In this document: positions 9,801 to 16,820 of the stretch, one piece after another
Layout: each line of letters begins with the position of its first letter
Numbering within the stretch: the first letter of the stretch is position 1
From: Hoyosella altamirensis
GTDB taxonomy: Bacteria; Actinomycetota; Actinomycetes; Mycobacteriales; Mycobacteriaceae
Length of the DNA stretch: 64,000 nucleotides
Assembly (NCBI RefSeq): GCF_014191505.1
Contig: NZ_JACHWS010000004.1
Span: 184,654-248,653 of the forward strand
Reading direction: 5' to 3'
Translations under genes and position numbers: made by a program
The notes under the pieces: model-generated
Seen by the model: the letters and a program-made list of their open reading frames with translations, nothing else
Databases searched by the model: none
What the model was told of the DNA's origin: nothing

Positions 9801-9866
9801 GCACGGGATACTGAGAACTGCGGCTATGGTGCCGAGCGTCAGCGTCACCGAAGTCACGTCGCTCAT
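6816..9866 (-). CDS. etfD: EtfD-type membrane Fe-S oxidoreductase with repeat-rich C-terminal extension
   Basis: This 1016-residue protein is homologous to M. tuberculosis Rv0338c, named EtfD, which accepts electrons from ETF (EtfBA) during fatty-acid beta-oxidation and passes them to the membrane chain. Residues 1-260 carry several membrane helices resembling the nitrate-reductase gamma/DsrM haem b type. Two 4Fe-4S motifs follow: CTECGRCQSQCP near 296 and CTTCGACVEQCP near 391. The C-terminal half has two CCG domains (WVGCAGAYED, VTCPHCYNAIG, DPCYLGRHNK, SLCCGAGGARMW). The last 260 or so residues are a low-complexity Ala/Pro/Lys/Glu tail with GGLQMK-KKAPGKAAPAKA repeats, making it longer than Mtb EtfD. 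The ATG is preceded by AGAAAGG. Two palindromes lie upstream (9940-9978). Confidence 0.9.
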   Translation of the reverse strand: MSDVTSVTLTLGTIAAVLSIPCWIIFFSGAWRMVQTIRLGQPDGTRLFPILPRFKQLMVEFAAHTRMNKFRTVGWAHWLVMVGFLLGSAAWLEAYGEAFNPHFHWPFIGDWGPWSFLMEVLGIGIVVGIIALIIIRQRNHPRRPDRMSRFAGSSFWQAYFVEAVVLVEGLGVIFVRASKYAVYGGSNVEYFFTRWVAELLPAEPLLVSIFAVIKLFSGLIWLLIVGRYITMGVAWHRFSAFFNIYFKREDDGGVALGAAKPMMSNGQVLELEEADPETDSFGAGKAEDFSWKALLDFTTCTECGRCQSQCPAWNTGKPLSPKLLILALRDHTYAKAPYLLAGGRKDMAGEEIGLVDSDGNPDEAKLAKIPEAARIEAGRPLVGESTGDPATDGIIDPEVLWSCTTCGACVEQCPVDIEHVDHIIDMRRYQVLIESSFPSELAGLFKNLEVKGNPWGQNAGDRLKWAEDLSFEVPVYEGDFGDTEYLFWVGCAGAYEDRAKRTTRAVAELLHIAGVNFMVLGTGETCTGDSARRAGNELLFQTLAQQNIETFNDVFEGRTEKQRKIVVTCPHCYNAIGNEYPQLGGDYEVVHHTQLLNRLVRDKRLIPVAEPADNTTYHDPCYLGRHNKIYEAPRELVAASGATLNEMPRHGERSLCCGAGGARMWMEEHLGKRVNVERTDEALATEAKKIATGCPFCRVMLSDGVTARQESGQGEGVEVVDVAMMLLDSVKRGLPDTVTVGSKRSPAKVAVAAATAAPTTKASTAPAEAPAAPASEAPAKAAPAAKKAPAKGGLQMKGAKKAPGKAAPAKAAAPEASEAETPAKAPAKGGLQMKAKKAPGKAAPAKATPAQAAPADAAPAESAEEASQAAPAKAPAKGGLQMKAVKKPGAKAPAKAAPAEESPAEPASAAPEPEATSSEAPAEDTADSGASAPPKPIRSGGLQMKAKKAPGKAAPAKATPATSAEPAADEPAPAEPAPEEESATEEKASEPAPSTPPAAKPKGLAMRPGAKKPGSK

Positions 9867-9939
9867 GTCGTCGTGGCCTTTCTGTCATGGCGGCCTGGGC
9901 AGCCTTTGCCCGGGGCCGTCGCATCCCTCCGCGCCTATA

Positions 9940-9978
9940 TTACCCGCCAGTAACTGTCCTCTTGTTACTCGCTAGTAA
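9940..9978. promoter_or_regulatory. Paired palindromic operator upstream of etfD
   Basis: TTACCCGCCAGTAA (9940-9953) and TTACTCGCTAGTAA (9965-9978) share the consensus TTACYCGCYAGTAA and are partial palindromes with centres 25 bp apart. They lie 74-112 bp before the etfD start. The form fits a TetR-family operator; given etfD's role, a fatty-acid-oxidation repressor is a reasonable inference. No cognate regulator is identified. Apart from this and the hairpin at 10166, the gap 9867-10218 holds nothing I can support. Confidence 0.6.
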
Positions 9979-10165
9979 CTTAGCCTGGGTTTGCTTTTCT
10001 TTCGCGGGCGAGAATGAACGCGTATCTCGGGCCCGAACCAAGTCACCGGGTCGGGGTCCTGGGATATACACACACTCGTCTGACCTAACGGTATTACCCA
10101 GCGCAATTCGGCTTTCGCACAGGCAGACCTAACTTCGGTAACGGACACGTAAAGCGCACCCCGCA

Positions 10166-10203
10166 CTGCGGGCCCGCCGCCAGGGATGGCGACGGGCCCG
10201 CAG
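10166..10203. terminator. Hairpin terminator after the S1 protease gene
   Basis: CTGCGGGCCCG (10166-10176) pairs perfectly with CGGGCCCGCAG (10193-10203). The loop contains a further CGCC/GGCG pairing. It lies 15 bp beyond the stop codon of the minus-strand protease gene. Confidence 0.75.
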
Positions 10204-10218
10204 CGGAGTTCGCGCAGC

Positions 10219-11532
10219 TCAGGATACGTTCAGTTGAACGCCTGGGAGATTTGCGAGGATATCGTTGATGGGTGTCGCGTAGAGCTGGGGCGATTCGCCG
10301 AAGAACCCAGTTTCGCGAACCGCGTCTGCGCAAGAGGTGAAGTCTCCGACGTCGGACGCACTCGAAACCCCGACCGCGCGCGTCCCACTGATGATTGCGC
10401 CGCCGCTGTCACCCTGCAGGGCGCAGATGTCGGACGTGAAGGCGTTGTCGAGTGTGCGGGATCCCACATCAATTCGCAGGTTCGTCGATGTCACCACACC
10501 ACACGTGAACCCCGTTGTCAGTCCTGACTTACACACCGGCATGCCCACGACGGGATCCGCGGTGCCAGTCACGTGGACGTCATTGCCTCCCCGTACCCCT
10601 GCGGTACGGAAGAGGTCGGCGTACTCGTCGGAAATGGTGACGATGCCGTAGTCCGCGCCGTCCATCGTGGTTTCGGTAAAGCTGCCGAACTGCTGGCCAT
10701 CGAGTGGGCCGCCGAGGAAGGTCGCGGGCACTCGCGCTGTCTCGGGGCCGTCAGGGTTGCAATGCCCGGCGGTGATGTTCACGGCAGTATTGTCAGGGCC
10801 GGTGCCATTGAAGCCGAGGGAGCAGCGAAGCTGGTTGCCGGGCTGACCGGCGAGAAAAGCATCGCCACCCATGGCTTGATGGTGACGTGGTGCCGTGGGC
10901 CCAGATCTGCCGAGCGGCACTTCTTCGGTGCTTTCCCCGGGGATGATGTCGTTTGCGGGGGTGAAGAGAATCCCCACGTCCTGCAGCAGCGCAGGCAGAT
11001 CGAATAGATCCGTGAGACTGCCATTTCCGGTATCGGAAACTCCGACGACCACGCTGTTTCGCATCAGGTCAACCATCATGCCGCGGAACAGGCTGCGGAA
11101 TGGTTCCGCCAACGTATCGATCCAGTCAGTCAGCGCGGTGGCGTCGCGGTGAAGTTCAGACTCAGATCGCGCCACGTTCATTGCCGCGAAGCCCTCGTCT
11201 TCGACTCGCTCCGCAAGCGACTCCGTGGTGACTGCAATTGTGGGTGTGCTGCCTTCCATCCACGCGCCCCCGAACTCTCCGGGAAACTCAGCGCGCAGTC
11301 CGGCCGCGAACTCAGCCAGTTTTTGGGCTAGGTCAGAGCGTTCCAGAAACTCTTCGGCGCTGATCCCGAGGTCACGTTCAAGCGCGGCCGTAAGCTCCGG
11401 GGGCAGCGTGCTCCCGAGTGCGGCGGGTTCCGCCACTCCGATTGCTGTCCCCGGGAGTAGCGCGGTCAGCACGGCTGCGCTGACGAGAGCGGTCCGTCTA
11501 ACAAATGACGTACGCATCAATGACGTACCCAT
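10219..11532 (-). CDS. Secreted S1-family serine protease with N-terminal propeptide
   Basis: A chymotrypsin-fold protease of about 437 residues. A Sec signal peptide (FVRRTALVSAAVLTALLPG, cleavage expected after Ala-Glu) is followed by a propeptide of about 180 residues, then the catalytic domain starting near CSLGFNG. The triad is visible: His in NITAGHC, Asp in DYGIVTI and Ser in LQGDSGGAI. Paired cysteines (CSLGF/GHC, CKSG/TCG, DICAL/SCAD) suggest disulfides in an exported enzyme. The layout resembles the streptogrisin/alpha-lytic group, where the propeptide assists folding. The frame is open to 11640, but the signal peptide places the start at ATG 11532 or ATG 11517; the SD-like AGAAAGGG is closest to 11532. 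Substrate unknown. Confidence 0.85.
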   Translation of the reverse strand: MGTSLMRTSFVRRTALVSAAVLTALLPGTAIGVAEPAALGSTLPPELTAALERDLGISAEEFLERSDLAQKLAEFAAGLRAEFPGEFGGAWMEGSTPTIAVTTESLAERVEDEGFAAMNVARSESELHRDATALTDWIDTLAEPFRSLFRGMMVDLMRNSVVVGVSDTGNGSLTDLFDLPALLQDVGILFTPANDIIPGESTEEVPLGRSGPTAPRHHQAMGGDAFLAGQPGNQLRCSLGFNGTGPDNTAVNITAGHCNPDGPETARVPATFLGGPLDGQQFGSFTETTMDGADYGIVTISDEYADLFRTAGVRGGNDVHVTGTADPVVGMPVCKSGLTTGFTCGVVTSTNLRIDVGSRTLDNAFTSDICALQGDSGGAIISGTRAVGVSSASDVGDFTSCADAVRETGFFGESPQLYATPINDILANLPGVQLNVS

Positions 11533-11652
11533 CCCTTTCTGGGCGGTCCGGAGAGTGGCGGCACGGTGTAACGAGCCATGCCTCCGGATCACTCTAGGTA
11601 GCCCGAAGGGCCTGCGGCAGAGATGAGTCCGATAAGTCATCTATTTGTGACC

Positions 11653-11681
11653 GACTGCTGTCAGACAGGATGACAGCAGTC
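11653..11681. terminator. Hairpin terminator after the LuxR-family regulator gene
   Basis: GACTGCTGTCA (11653-11663) and TGACAGCAGTC (11671-11681) form an 11-bp perfect stem with a 7-nt loop, 25 bp past the regulator's stop on the minus strand. Confidence 0.75.
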
Positions 11682-11706
11682 ACATAGCGCTAATTTTCGG
11701 GCACTG

Positions 11707-14289
11707 TCACGCCTGGTGATTCACCTGAGGGAAGCCCATCGAGCGCAGCATCGACAGCATCTCACCGCGGCTCTGGGCTCCGATGCGCTGCCGGATCCGG
11801 GCGACATGATGCTCTACCGTTTTCGGGGCTATGAAGAGACGCTCGCCGATTTCTCGGTAGGGGAACCCCTGCACTACGAGGCTGGCGATTTCGGCTTCGC
11901 GAACGCTGAGGCCCCCGGGCACTCGAGACGCAGGGGCTGCTGGCCCGCTCGCCGGATCGGGTGCCATAGCACCCGCAGCACCGGTCAGTTTCAGCGTGCG
12001 CGCAAGTTGTAGCAGCGAAGCAGCCGCACGGGGGTCATTCGAGCGGAATCCACCTTCCGCCGCGAGGCGGGCGCCGTCCCAGCTGTGGCCCGCGCCCGCG
12101 AGACCGCGTGCGCTCGCCTCCACGTCGGCTGGATTGAACTCTCGCGCGAGAACGCGAATCCAGGACTTCCCGGCTGTCGCAAGTGCGGCGGCATACTCGC
12201 TCGCATGCGCGGCGGCGCCGAGGTGGTGTGCGTGCGGAACCAAGTCGTCCGGTTTGTCACCAATGATTGCGGCCTGGACACCGCACCAATGAAACGGTGC
12301 GGCCCACAGTATCGGGGACCCCAGGTCTTCCAGCACAGTTCCCGCTTGATCGATGAGGTGTGTCACCTCGGGCTGTAGAGAAAGATGTGCGGATGCGATC
12401 CAGAGTTCCCCAATGGGGAGCAAAGAGAACAGGTCCGCCGAGCACGCGGCGATGACCGGCCGGGCGGCCGTCCAGCACGCGTTGAGTTCGGCTGCGTTAT
12501 CTGCCCGGCGCGCAAGGCCCGCCCGCAAGCCGTATTCGAACAGTCTGTCGCGAGCCGATGGCAGCGGACGGGCCGTGGCGGCACGCAACCTAGCCGTTGC
12601 TGCAGGGATGTCGCCTGCGAGCATGGATGCCCATGCGCTTAGTAGCTGTAGCCGAGCAGTCACTGCCGCTTCGGGCCGGTGATCTGCGAGTGACGCCGCG
12701 AGAATCGATTCGGCGGCTGCAAGGTCCCCACAATGCAGTGCCGCGGTCGCTGCCAGTGCCGCCGCGTGGTCTGGCATGGCGCGCCGGACCGGTGGTGGAG
12801 AGAGCATGGAGACGGCGCGCGAGAGCATCGCGATCGAAGACTTGCCCGAGCCGCTCATCGACGTGCCGATACCTTCAGCGAGAAGTCTCAGCCCCTGAGC
12901 GTAGGTCGTTGGGATAGTCGAAGCTGCATGCTGCAGGACGGCCCGTGCGGTCTCCCCATCCCCAGCCGCGTACAGGACGATGGCGGCGATCGGCGCGTCC
13001 GCCCCTGCGCGGTCAGCTCCGAGCCATCGATACAGATCGGCGGCGTGTGCGACCATTCCGCGTGATGTCGCGACAGTCGCCGAGATGCGGATCGCGTCAG
13101 CGAGGTCCGCGCACTGGCGCCCGTCAGTACTGAGTGCACGGTTTGTTACCGCGTCAGCGAAGTGGAGTGCACCGCCGTAGTCACTCGTTCGCGCCGCGAC
13201 CTCCGCTCGCTGGAGCGCGAAGTCTGCGAGCGAAGCTCCGGCCGCGTACGCGGCGTCGAGCAGTGTCGCCGCCTGAGATGGGTCTGTGTCTGAGCATCGC
13301 TCGGATGCGCGGATCAAGTAGGACGCAACCTGGGGATTGACGACGTGGTATTGCGCGAACATGATCGCGGCTGCGGTGGTCAAGGTATGCGACGAGGCGA
13401 GTGCACTAGCAGCACGCGAGCGTAGCTGCGCGAGCTTCGAAGGGCCAAGCTGCTCCGCGAAGCAGGCTTTCAGTTGCGCAGTGACTTTGTCGTGATCGAG
13501 TAGCAAACCGCTATCGCGGGCTTCGTCGAGGAGCTCCGCAGCCTCGTCCGGCGACACCCCGAGCGTTTCGGCCACAATCGGCGCAGCAGTCGCGAACTCT
13601 GCGGCTGCGACAGCTTGCTGGACGAGTGCGGGCAGCTCCGCGAACCGCCGTGAGACCCAGGCCTGTCCGGCCTCGTCGATCACGCGGGCCGCGTCGGGGA
13701 GGACCGCCCGTCCGTGCTGGAGCATCGTGAGCACTTCGTGCACGCCGTCCGGCTGTCCGCCGGTGATGGCCATAATGGCTGCGATGTGGTCACGGCGGAG
13801 GTCGTGACCAAGAGTCTCCCGCGCGCGCTGGGCGACCTTCGGGGAGGTCATGGCGCCGAGGGTGAGCGCGCTTGATCCTGAGGTGCTGAGCAGCCTGTCG
13901 ATTTTGTGGCGGCTACTCCTTGGGCGTGCAGTCAGCAGCACACTGGTATCTCGCCGACGCATGATCGCTTCAAGGTCAGCCAGTGCTGTCGGTCCGCAAC
14001 GATGAACATCGTCGACGAGCAAAACGGACCCGGCCACAGCATCAATCGCACCGACATTCTCGAGAGAGGTGGTCACGCGGGCTCCGGTTGCCTCGAATGC
14101 ACTCCGGGCGATCCGCAACGCACTCGTTTTCCCGCTACCCGCGGTCCCGAGGATGATGCGGTGGACGGGACGGCCTCCCGACTTCCGAATCGCCTCCAGG
14201 AGTTCGCTGATTGACTCGTGCATCGCAGACGAAATCAATTTATCGTGCACTCCAAGGGACGTGAGGTGAATGTCTTTCAATGCCGTCAA
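11707..14289 (-). CDS. iniR: MalT-like LuxR-family ATPase regulator (IniR type)
   Basis: An 860-residue large LuxR regulator with an N-terminal P-loop ATPase (Walker A LGTAGSGKTSA near 48; Walker B SVLLVDDVHR near 90). A long helical, Ala-rich TPR-like middle follows (about 220-770). The C-terminal LuxR helix-turn-helix runs from LSVREAEIASLVVQG through APKTVEHHVARIRQRIGA. Its position next to the ini genes matches M. tuberculosis Rv0339c (IniR), a regulator of iniBAC. The start is a TTG at 14289 that overlaps the stop of the upstream Hsp70-like gene (TTGA), so the two are translationally coupled. By analogy with MalT it would bind asymmetric direct repeats; three TTAGGGG repeats lie in the divergent iniB promoter. 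The inducer is unknown. Confidence 0.85.
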   Translation of the reverse strand: MTALKDIHLTSLGVHDKLISSAMHESISELLEAIRKSGGRPVHRIILGTAGSGKTSALRIARSAFEATGARVTTSLENVGAIDAVAGSVLLVDDVHRCGPTALADLEAIMRRRDTSVLLTARPRSSRHKIDRLLSTSGSSALTLGAMTSPKVAQRARETLGHDLRRDHIAAIMAITGGQPDGVHEVLTMLQHGRAVLPDAARVIDEAGQAWVSRRFAELPALVQQAVAAAEFATAAPIVAETLGVSPDEAAELLDEARDSGLLLDHDKVTAQLKACFAEQLGPSKLAQLRSRAASALASSHTLTTAAAIMFAQYHVVNPQVASYLIRASERCSDTDPSQAATLLDAAYAAGASLADFALQRAEVAARTSDYGGALHFADAVTNRALSTDGRQCADLADAIRISATVATSRGMVAHAADLYRWLGADRAGADAPIAAIVLYAAGDGETARAVLQHAASTIPTTYAQGLRLLAEGIGTSMSGSGKSSIAMLSRAVSMLSPPPVRRAMPDHAAALAATAALHCGDLAAAESILAASLADHRPEAAVTARLQLLSAWASMLAGDIPAATARLRAATARPLPSARDRLFEYGLRAGLARRADNAAELNACWTAARPVIAACSADLFSLLPIGELWIASAHLSLQPEVTHLIDQAGTVLEDLGSPILWAAPFHWCGVQAAIIGDKPDDLVPHAHHLGAAAHASEYAAALATAGKSWIRVLAREFNPADVEASARGLAGAGHSWDGARLAAEGGFRSNDPRAAASLLQLARTLKLTGAAGAMAPDPASGPAAPASRVPGGLSVREAEIASLVVQGFPYREIGERLFIAPKTVEHHVARIRQRIGAQSRGEMLSMLRSMGFPQVNHQA

Positions 14290-16544
14290 CGGCCCGTCAC
14301 CCCGCCGAGTATCCCGCCCACCGTATTCAAAGGCGAACTGATCGCATTACCGACTCCACCAGTGGCACCCTCGACCGTGCCAGTTAGTCCACTGACGGTG
14401 CCTGTTACTGGTTCTGTCACCCCTCCGGTTACCTGCCCAACAGTTCCGGTGGCTGCACCTGCTGTGCCTCCGACTGTTTCGGTGACGCCACCCACTGCAC
14501 CTGTCGCGCCCTGCATCACTGTGCCTGCAGTCTGCCCGACACCATTTGTGACCCCTCCAGCGGTTTGACCGAGGCCGCCTGTAACCGACTGCACAGTCCC
14601 GGTTGTTCCCCCGACAACGCCGCCAACGGTATCGGTGACTCCGGAAACCCCCGAGTTGACTGGAGCGAGAGGGGCGCTTGGACTAGGAATTAGCGCAGGA
14701 CTGCTAGGAGGGGGAGCCGGTGGTGCCGGGGGAGCCGGTGGTGCGGGGGGTGGGGAAAGACTCGGTTGGCTCGGCGACGGGGTGCTTGCGCTGGGTGGTG
14801 GAGGGGGCGTGTGAGGTGTCGTGGGCGGGTTGGGGGCAGGCACGGGGATTGAGCCAGTCACTTGCTCTGGTTGGGTCGGATTCGTCGGAGCCGGAGCGGG
14901 GGCCGCGCCGGGGTCCGGTGACGCTTCGACAGCCTGGCTGGGCTCTGCACCGCGCGGCGTCACAGCAGTGGATTGAGATTCAGTGACGCTTGACTGCCGT
15001 GAATTGGCTGTTTTCCCGGCAGCGGAGTGTATGCCGCGCGCGGACGGAGTTGTCGTTCGCGGCGCGGTGCCAAGGATCGACGATCCTGCGGACGCTGGAG
15101 ACGCGCTGACAGTGCGGGCGGCGCCATCACGCGTGGGAACCTCGTCGACAGTCGGTGCCACAGCCGATTCAGTTGTCTCAACGACACTGCCGGCTGAGGA
15201 CGTCATAGGAAAGAAAGACGTTCCGACACTGAGTGACCCCGCTGCGAGAAAAACCACAGCTGCGGCGGCGGCAGCCACGGCTGTTGCCCGGCCAACGTTC
15301 TTACGTGATGCGGCTCGTTCGATTGTGGGAAGGATCGGTGGCACTGGCCGACGGCCGGGCCTCCCGGGCGGTTTTTGCCGTGCTTGTGCCTTTACGCGCG
15401 GGGCAAGTGGGGTGGCGGCCGCAAATCCGCGGCTTGCCATAAGTCCTGCGCCTGTGGCTACGGCGAGTGCAGGCTCCAATGGGAGATTGATGGGGAGCCG
15501 GAACTCCCGCGCGAGTACCTCTGTGATCAGCGGTGTTGACGCTGCGCCTCCGGCGAGCACAATTCGTGTCAAGTCAGATTCGCTGACACCGGCTTCCCTC
15601 AATGCCTGGTGTGCGAGCTCCGCGATACGTTCACATGAGCCGTGGATCAGTTCCTCGAACTCGCTGCGTACTACACGAATCTCTCGTTTGTGCCCGGAAA
15701 TGTCGCTCACTAGCTGCGAAGTCGTCTGCGAGGAAAGCGTCTCCCGAGCGCGCCGCACGTTCTCCCTCAAACGCGCGAGGCTCTCGAATTCAGCGTCTGC
15801 AGCGGGGGCGCGAGTGGACAGCTGGCGGATCTCCTCGTCGCTTAGCAGATGAGGGAGCACATGGGTGAGCAGTAGATAGTCGAACCAGTCACCACTGACT
15901 TCGCTGGTGCGAACCGGAGTCCCTACTGCTGTCGGTGCAGGGCTGCTCTGGGTGCCCGCGCTGATATCCAGGTATCTAGCACCGATATCGATTACAAGGG
16001 TGTAGCCGTCAGCTGCGCCGTACTCCTCATCGGCAAACGTGAGCAGGGCATCAGACTCGGTTATCAGAGCGGGCGTAGGTGTGCAGGTGGTCGTGAGTGC
16101 CGAACGCAGCGCAGCAAGCGTGTGGGAAGACCAGGAAGCCGGGTGGGCGAGTGCGACCGGCGACTCCGCGGATATGGAGGCGTCCTTGATGAGCAGACTC
16201 GTGGCGGCGGCGGCCAGAGTTGAACCGGCGACGCTTTCTGCTTCCGAGACAGCGATTTCCACAGGGTCGCCAACGCGTTCCATGTAATCGCGGATAGATA
16301 TCCGGCCGCGCCCGCTCGCACCCGTTTGTATCGCTTTGTCAACAAAAGAAATAGCACCGTCGGGAGAGAAACTCAGCGCAGAGTCGTGAATGCTTGAAGC
16401 CTTCTCGAAACGCGCTCCATTGCTTACGCGTATAGCATTTCCTGCGGCGTCAGACGGAGTGCTGCTTGAGTCTCTAGCTGTGAGGTATGTGGCGGTGCAC
16501 TGAGCGGTTCCTATGCTCAAGCCGAGACCAATCAAGGCGCTCAC
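14286..16544 (-). CDS. Membrane-anchored Hsp70-like protein coupled to iniR
   Basis: This 752-residue protein has an Hsp70/actin-fold ATPase domain better preserved than the two at 1823-4875. It shows phosphate-1 LGLSIGTAQC, phosphate-2 LVIDIGARYLDISAG near 190, and adenosine motif IVLAGGAASTPLITEV near 334. There is no substrate-binding domain. A basic, proline-containing linker leads to a membrane helix (about 420-445, ATAVAAAAAAVVFLAAG). The outer part is a Ser/Thr/Pro linker, a PPPAPPAPPAPP run, and then about 130 residues of Gly/Val/Thr repeats of the GGVTETVGG type. Similar GGVTGAVTDTVG sequence occurs at the giant IniB C-terminus. GTG 16544 opens the frame; TTG 16535 is better spaced from AGAGG. 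It is divergent from iniB. Inferred role: partner or sensor for the Ini system. Confidence 0.75.
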   Translation of the reverse strand: MSALIGLGLSIGTAQCTATYLTARDSSSTPSDAAGNAIRVSNGARFEKASSIHDSALSFSPDGAISFVDKAIQTGASGRGRISIRDYMERVGDPVEIAVSEAESVAGSTLAAAATSLLIKDASISAESPVALAHPASWSSHTLAALRSALTTTCTPTPALITESDALLTFADEEYGAADGYTLVIDIGARYLDISAGTQSSPAPTAVGTPVRTSEVSGDWFDYLLLTHVLPHLLSDEEIRQLSTRAPAADAEFESLARLRENVRRARETLSSQTTSQLVSDISGHKREIRVVRSEFEELIHGSCERIAELAHQALREAGVSESDLTRIVLAGGAASTPLITEVLAREFRLPINLPLEPALAVATGAGLMASRGFAAATPLAPRVKAQARQKPPGRPGRRPVPPILPTIERAASRKNVGRATAVAAAAAAVVFLAAGSLSVGTSFFPMTSSAGSVVETTESAVAPTVDEVPTRDGAARTVSASPASAGSSILGTAPRTTTPSARGIHSAAGKTANSRQSSVTESQSTAVTPRGAEPSQAVEASPDPGAAPAPAPTNPTQPEQVTGSIPVPAPNPPTTPHTPPPPPSASTPSPSQPSLSPPPAPPAPPAPPAPPPSSPALIPSPSAPLAPVNSGVSGVTDTVGGVVGGTTGTVQSVTGGLGQTAGGVTNGVGQTAGTVMQGATGAVGGVTETVGGTAGAATGTVGQVTGGVTEPVTGTVSGLTGTVEGATGGVGNAISSPLNTVGGILGGVTGR

Positions 16545-16660
16545 CTCTCGTTTTGCGGCGTTCTAGCATGCGCCCCGCGCCGCAGCGGCAACGTTCCCGA
16601 CCACCATCACAGCGCACTCCACTGGTGTGGTCCAGGACACGACAAGAGTACCGGGCAAAT

Positions 16661-16700
16661 CCCCTAATGGGGACGGTTCCCCTAACTCCCGACCCCCTAA
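16661..16700. promoter_or_regulatory. Three CCCCTAA/TTAGGGG direct repeats in the iniR-iniB divergent promoter
   Basis: CCCCTAA occurs at 16661-16667, 16679-16685 and 16694-16700 in the same orientation. On the minus strand each reads TTAGGGG followed by a purine. MalT-type regulators bind asymmetric G-rich direct repeats, so this is a candidate IniR operator. A possible -35 (TTGATC, 16711-16716) for iniB lies 10 bp downstream, the distance expected of an activator site. Binding is inferred, not shown. Confidence 0.55.
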
Positions 16701-16820
16701 TAGTCCGATGTTGATCGAGGGGTCGCCCCCGTTGGTAGGTCCGCGAGAGCGGCGAAGAATCGCATGCGGAACCGAATTCGCAAGCGCTGTTGTCATCACG
16801 ACGAAATGAGGGCCGACGAA

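Noticed and set aside
9887-10132. Short plus-strand frame upstream of etfD with a hydrophobic stretch
   Set aside because: It runs through the paired palindromes and promoter area, has no ribosome binding site and poor composition after the first 45 residues.
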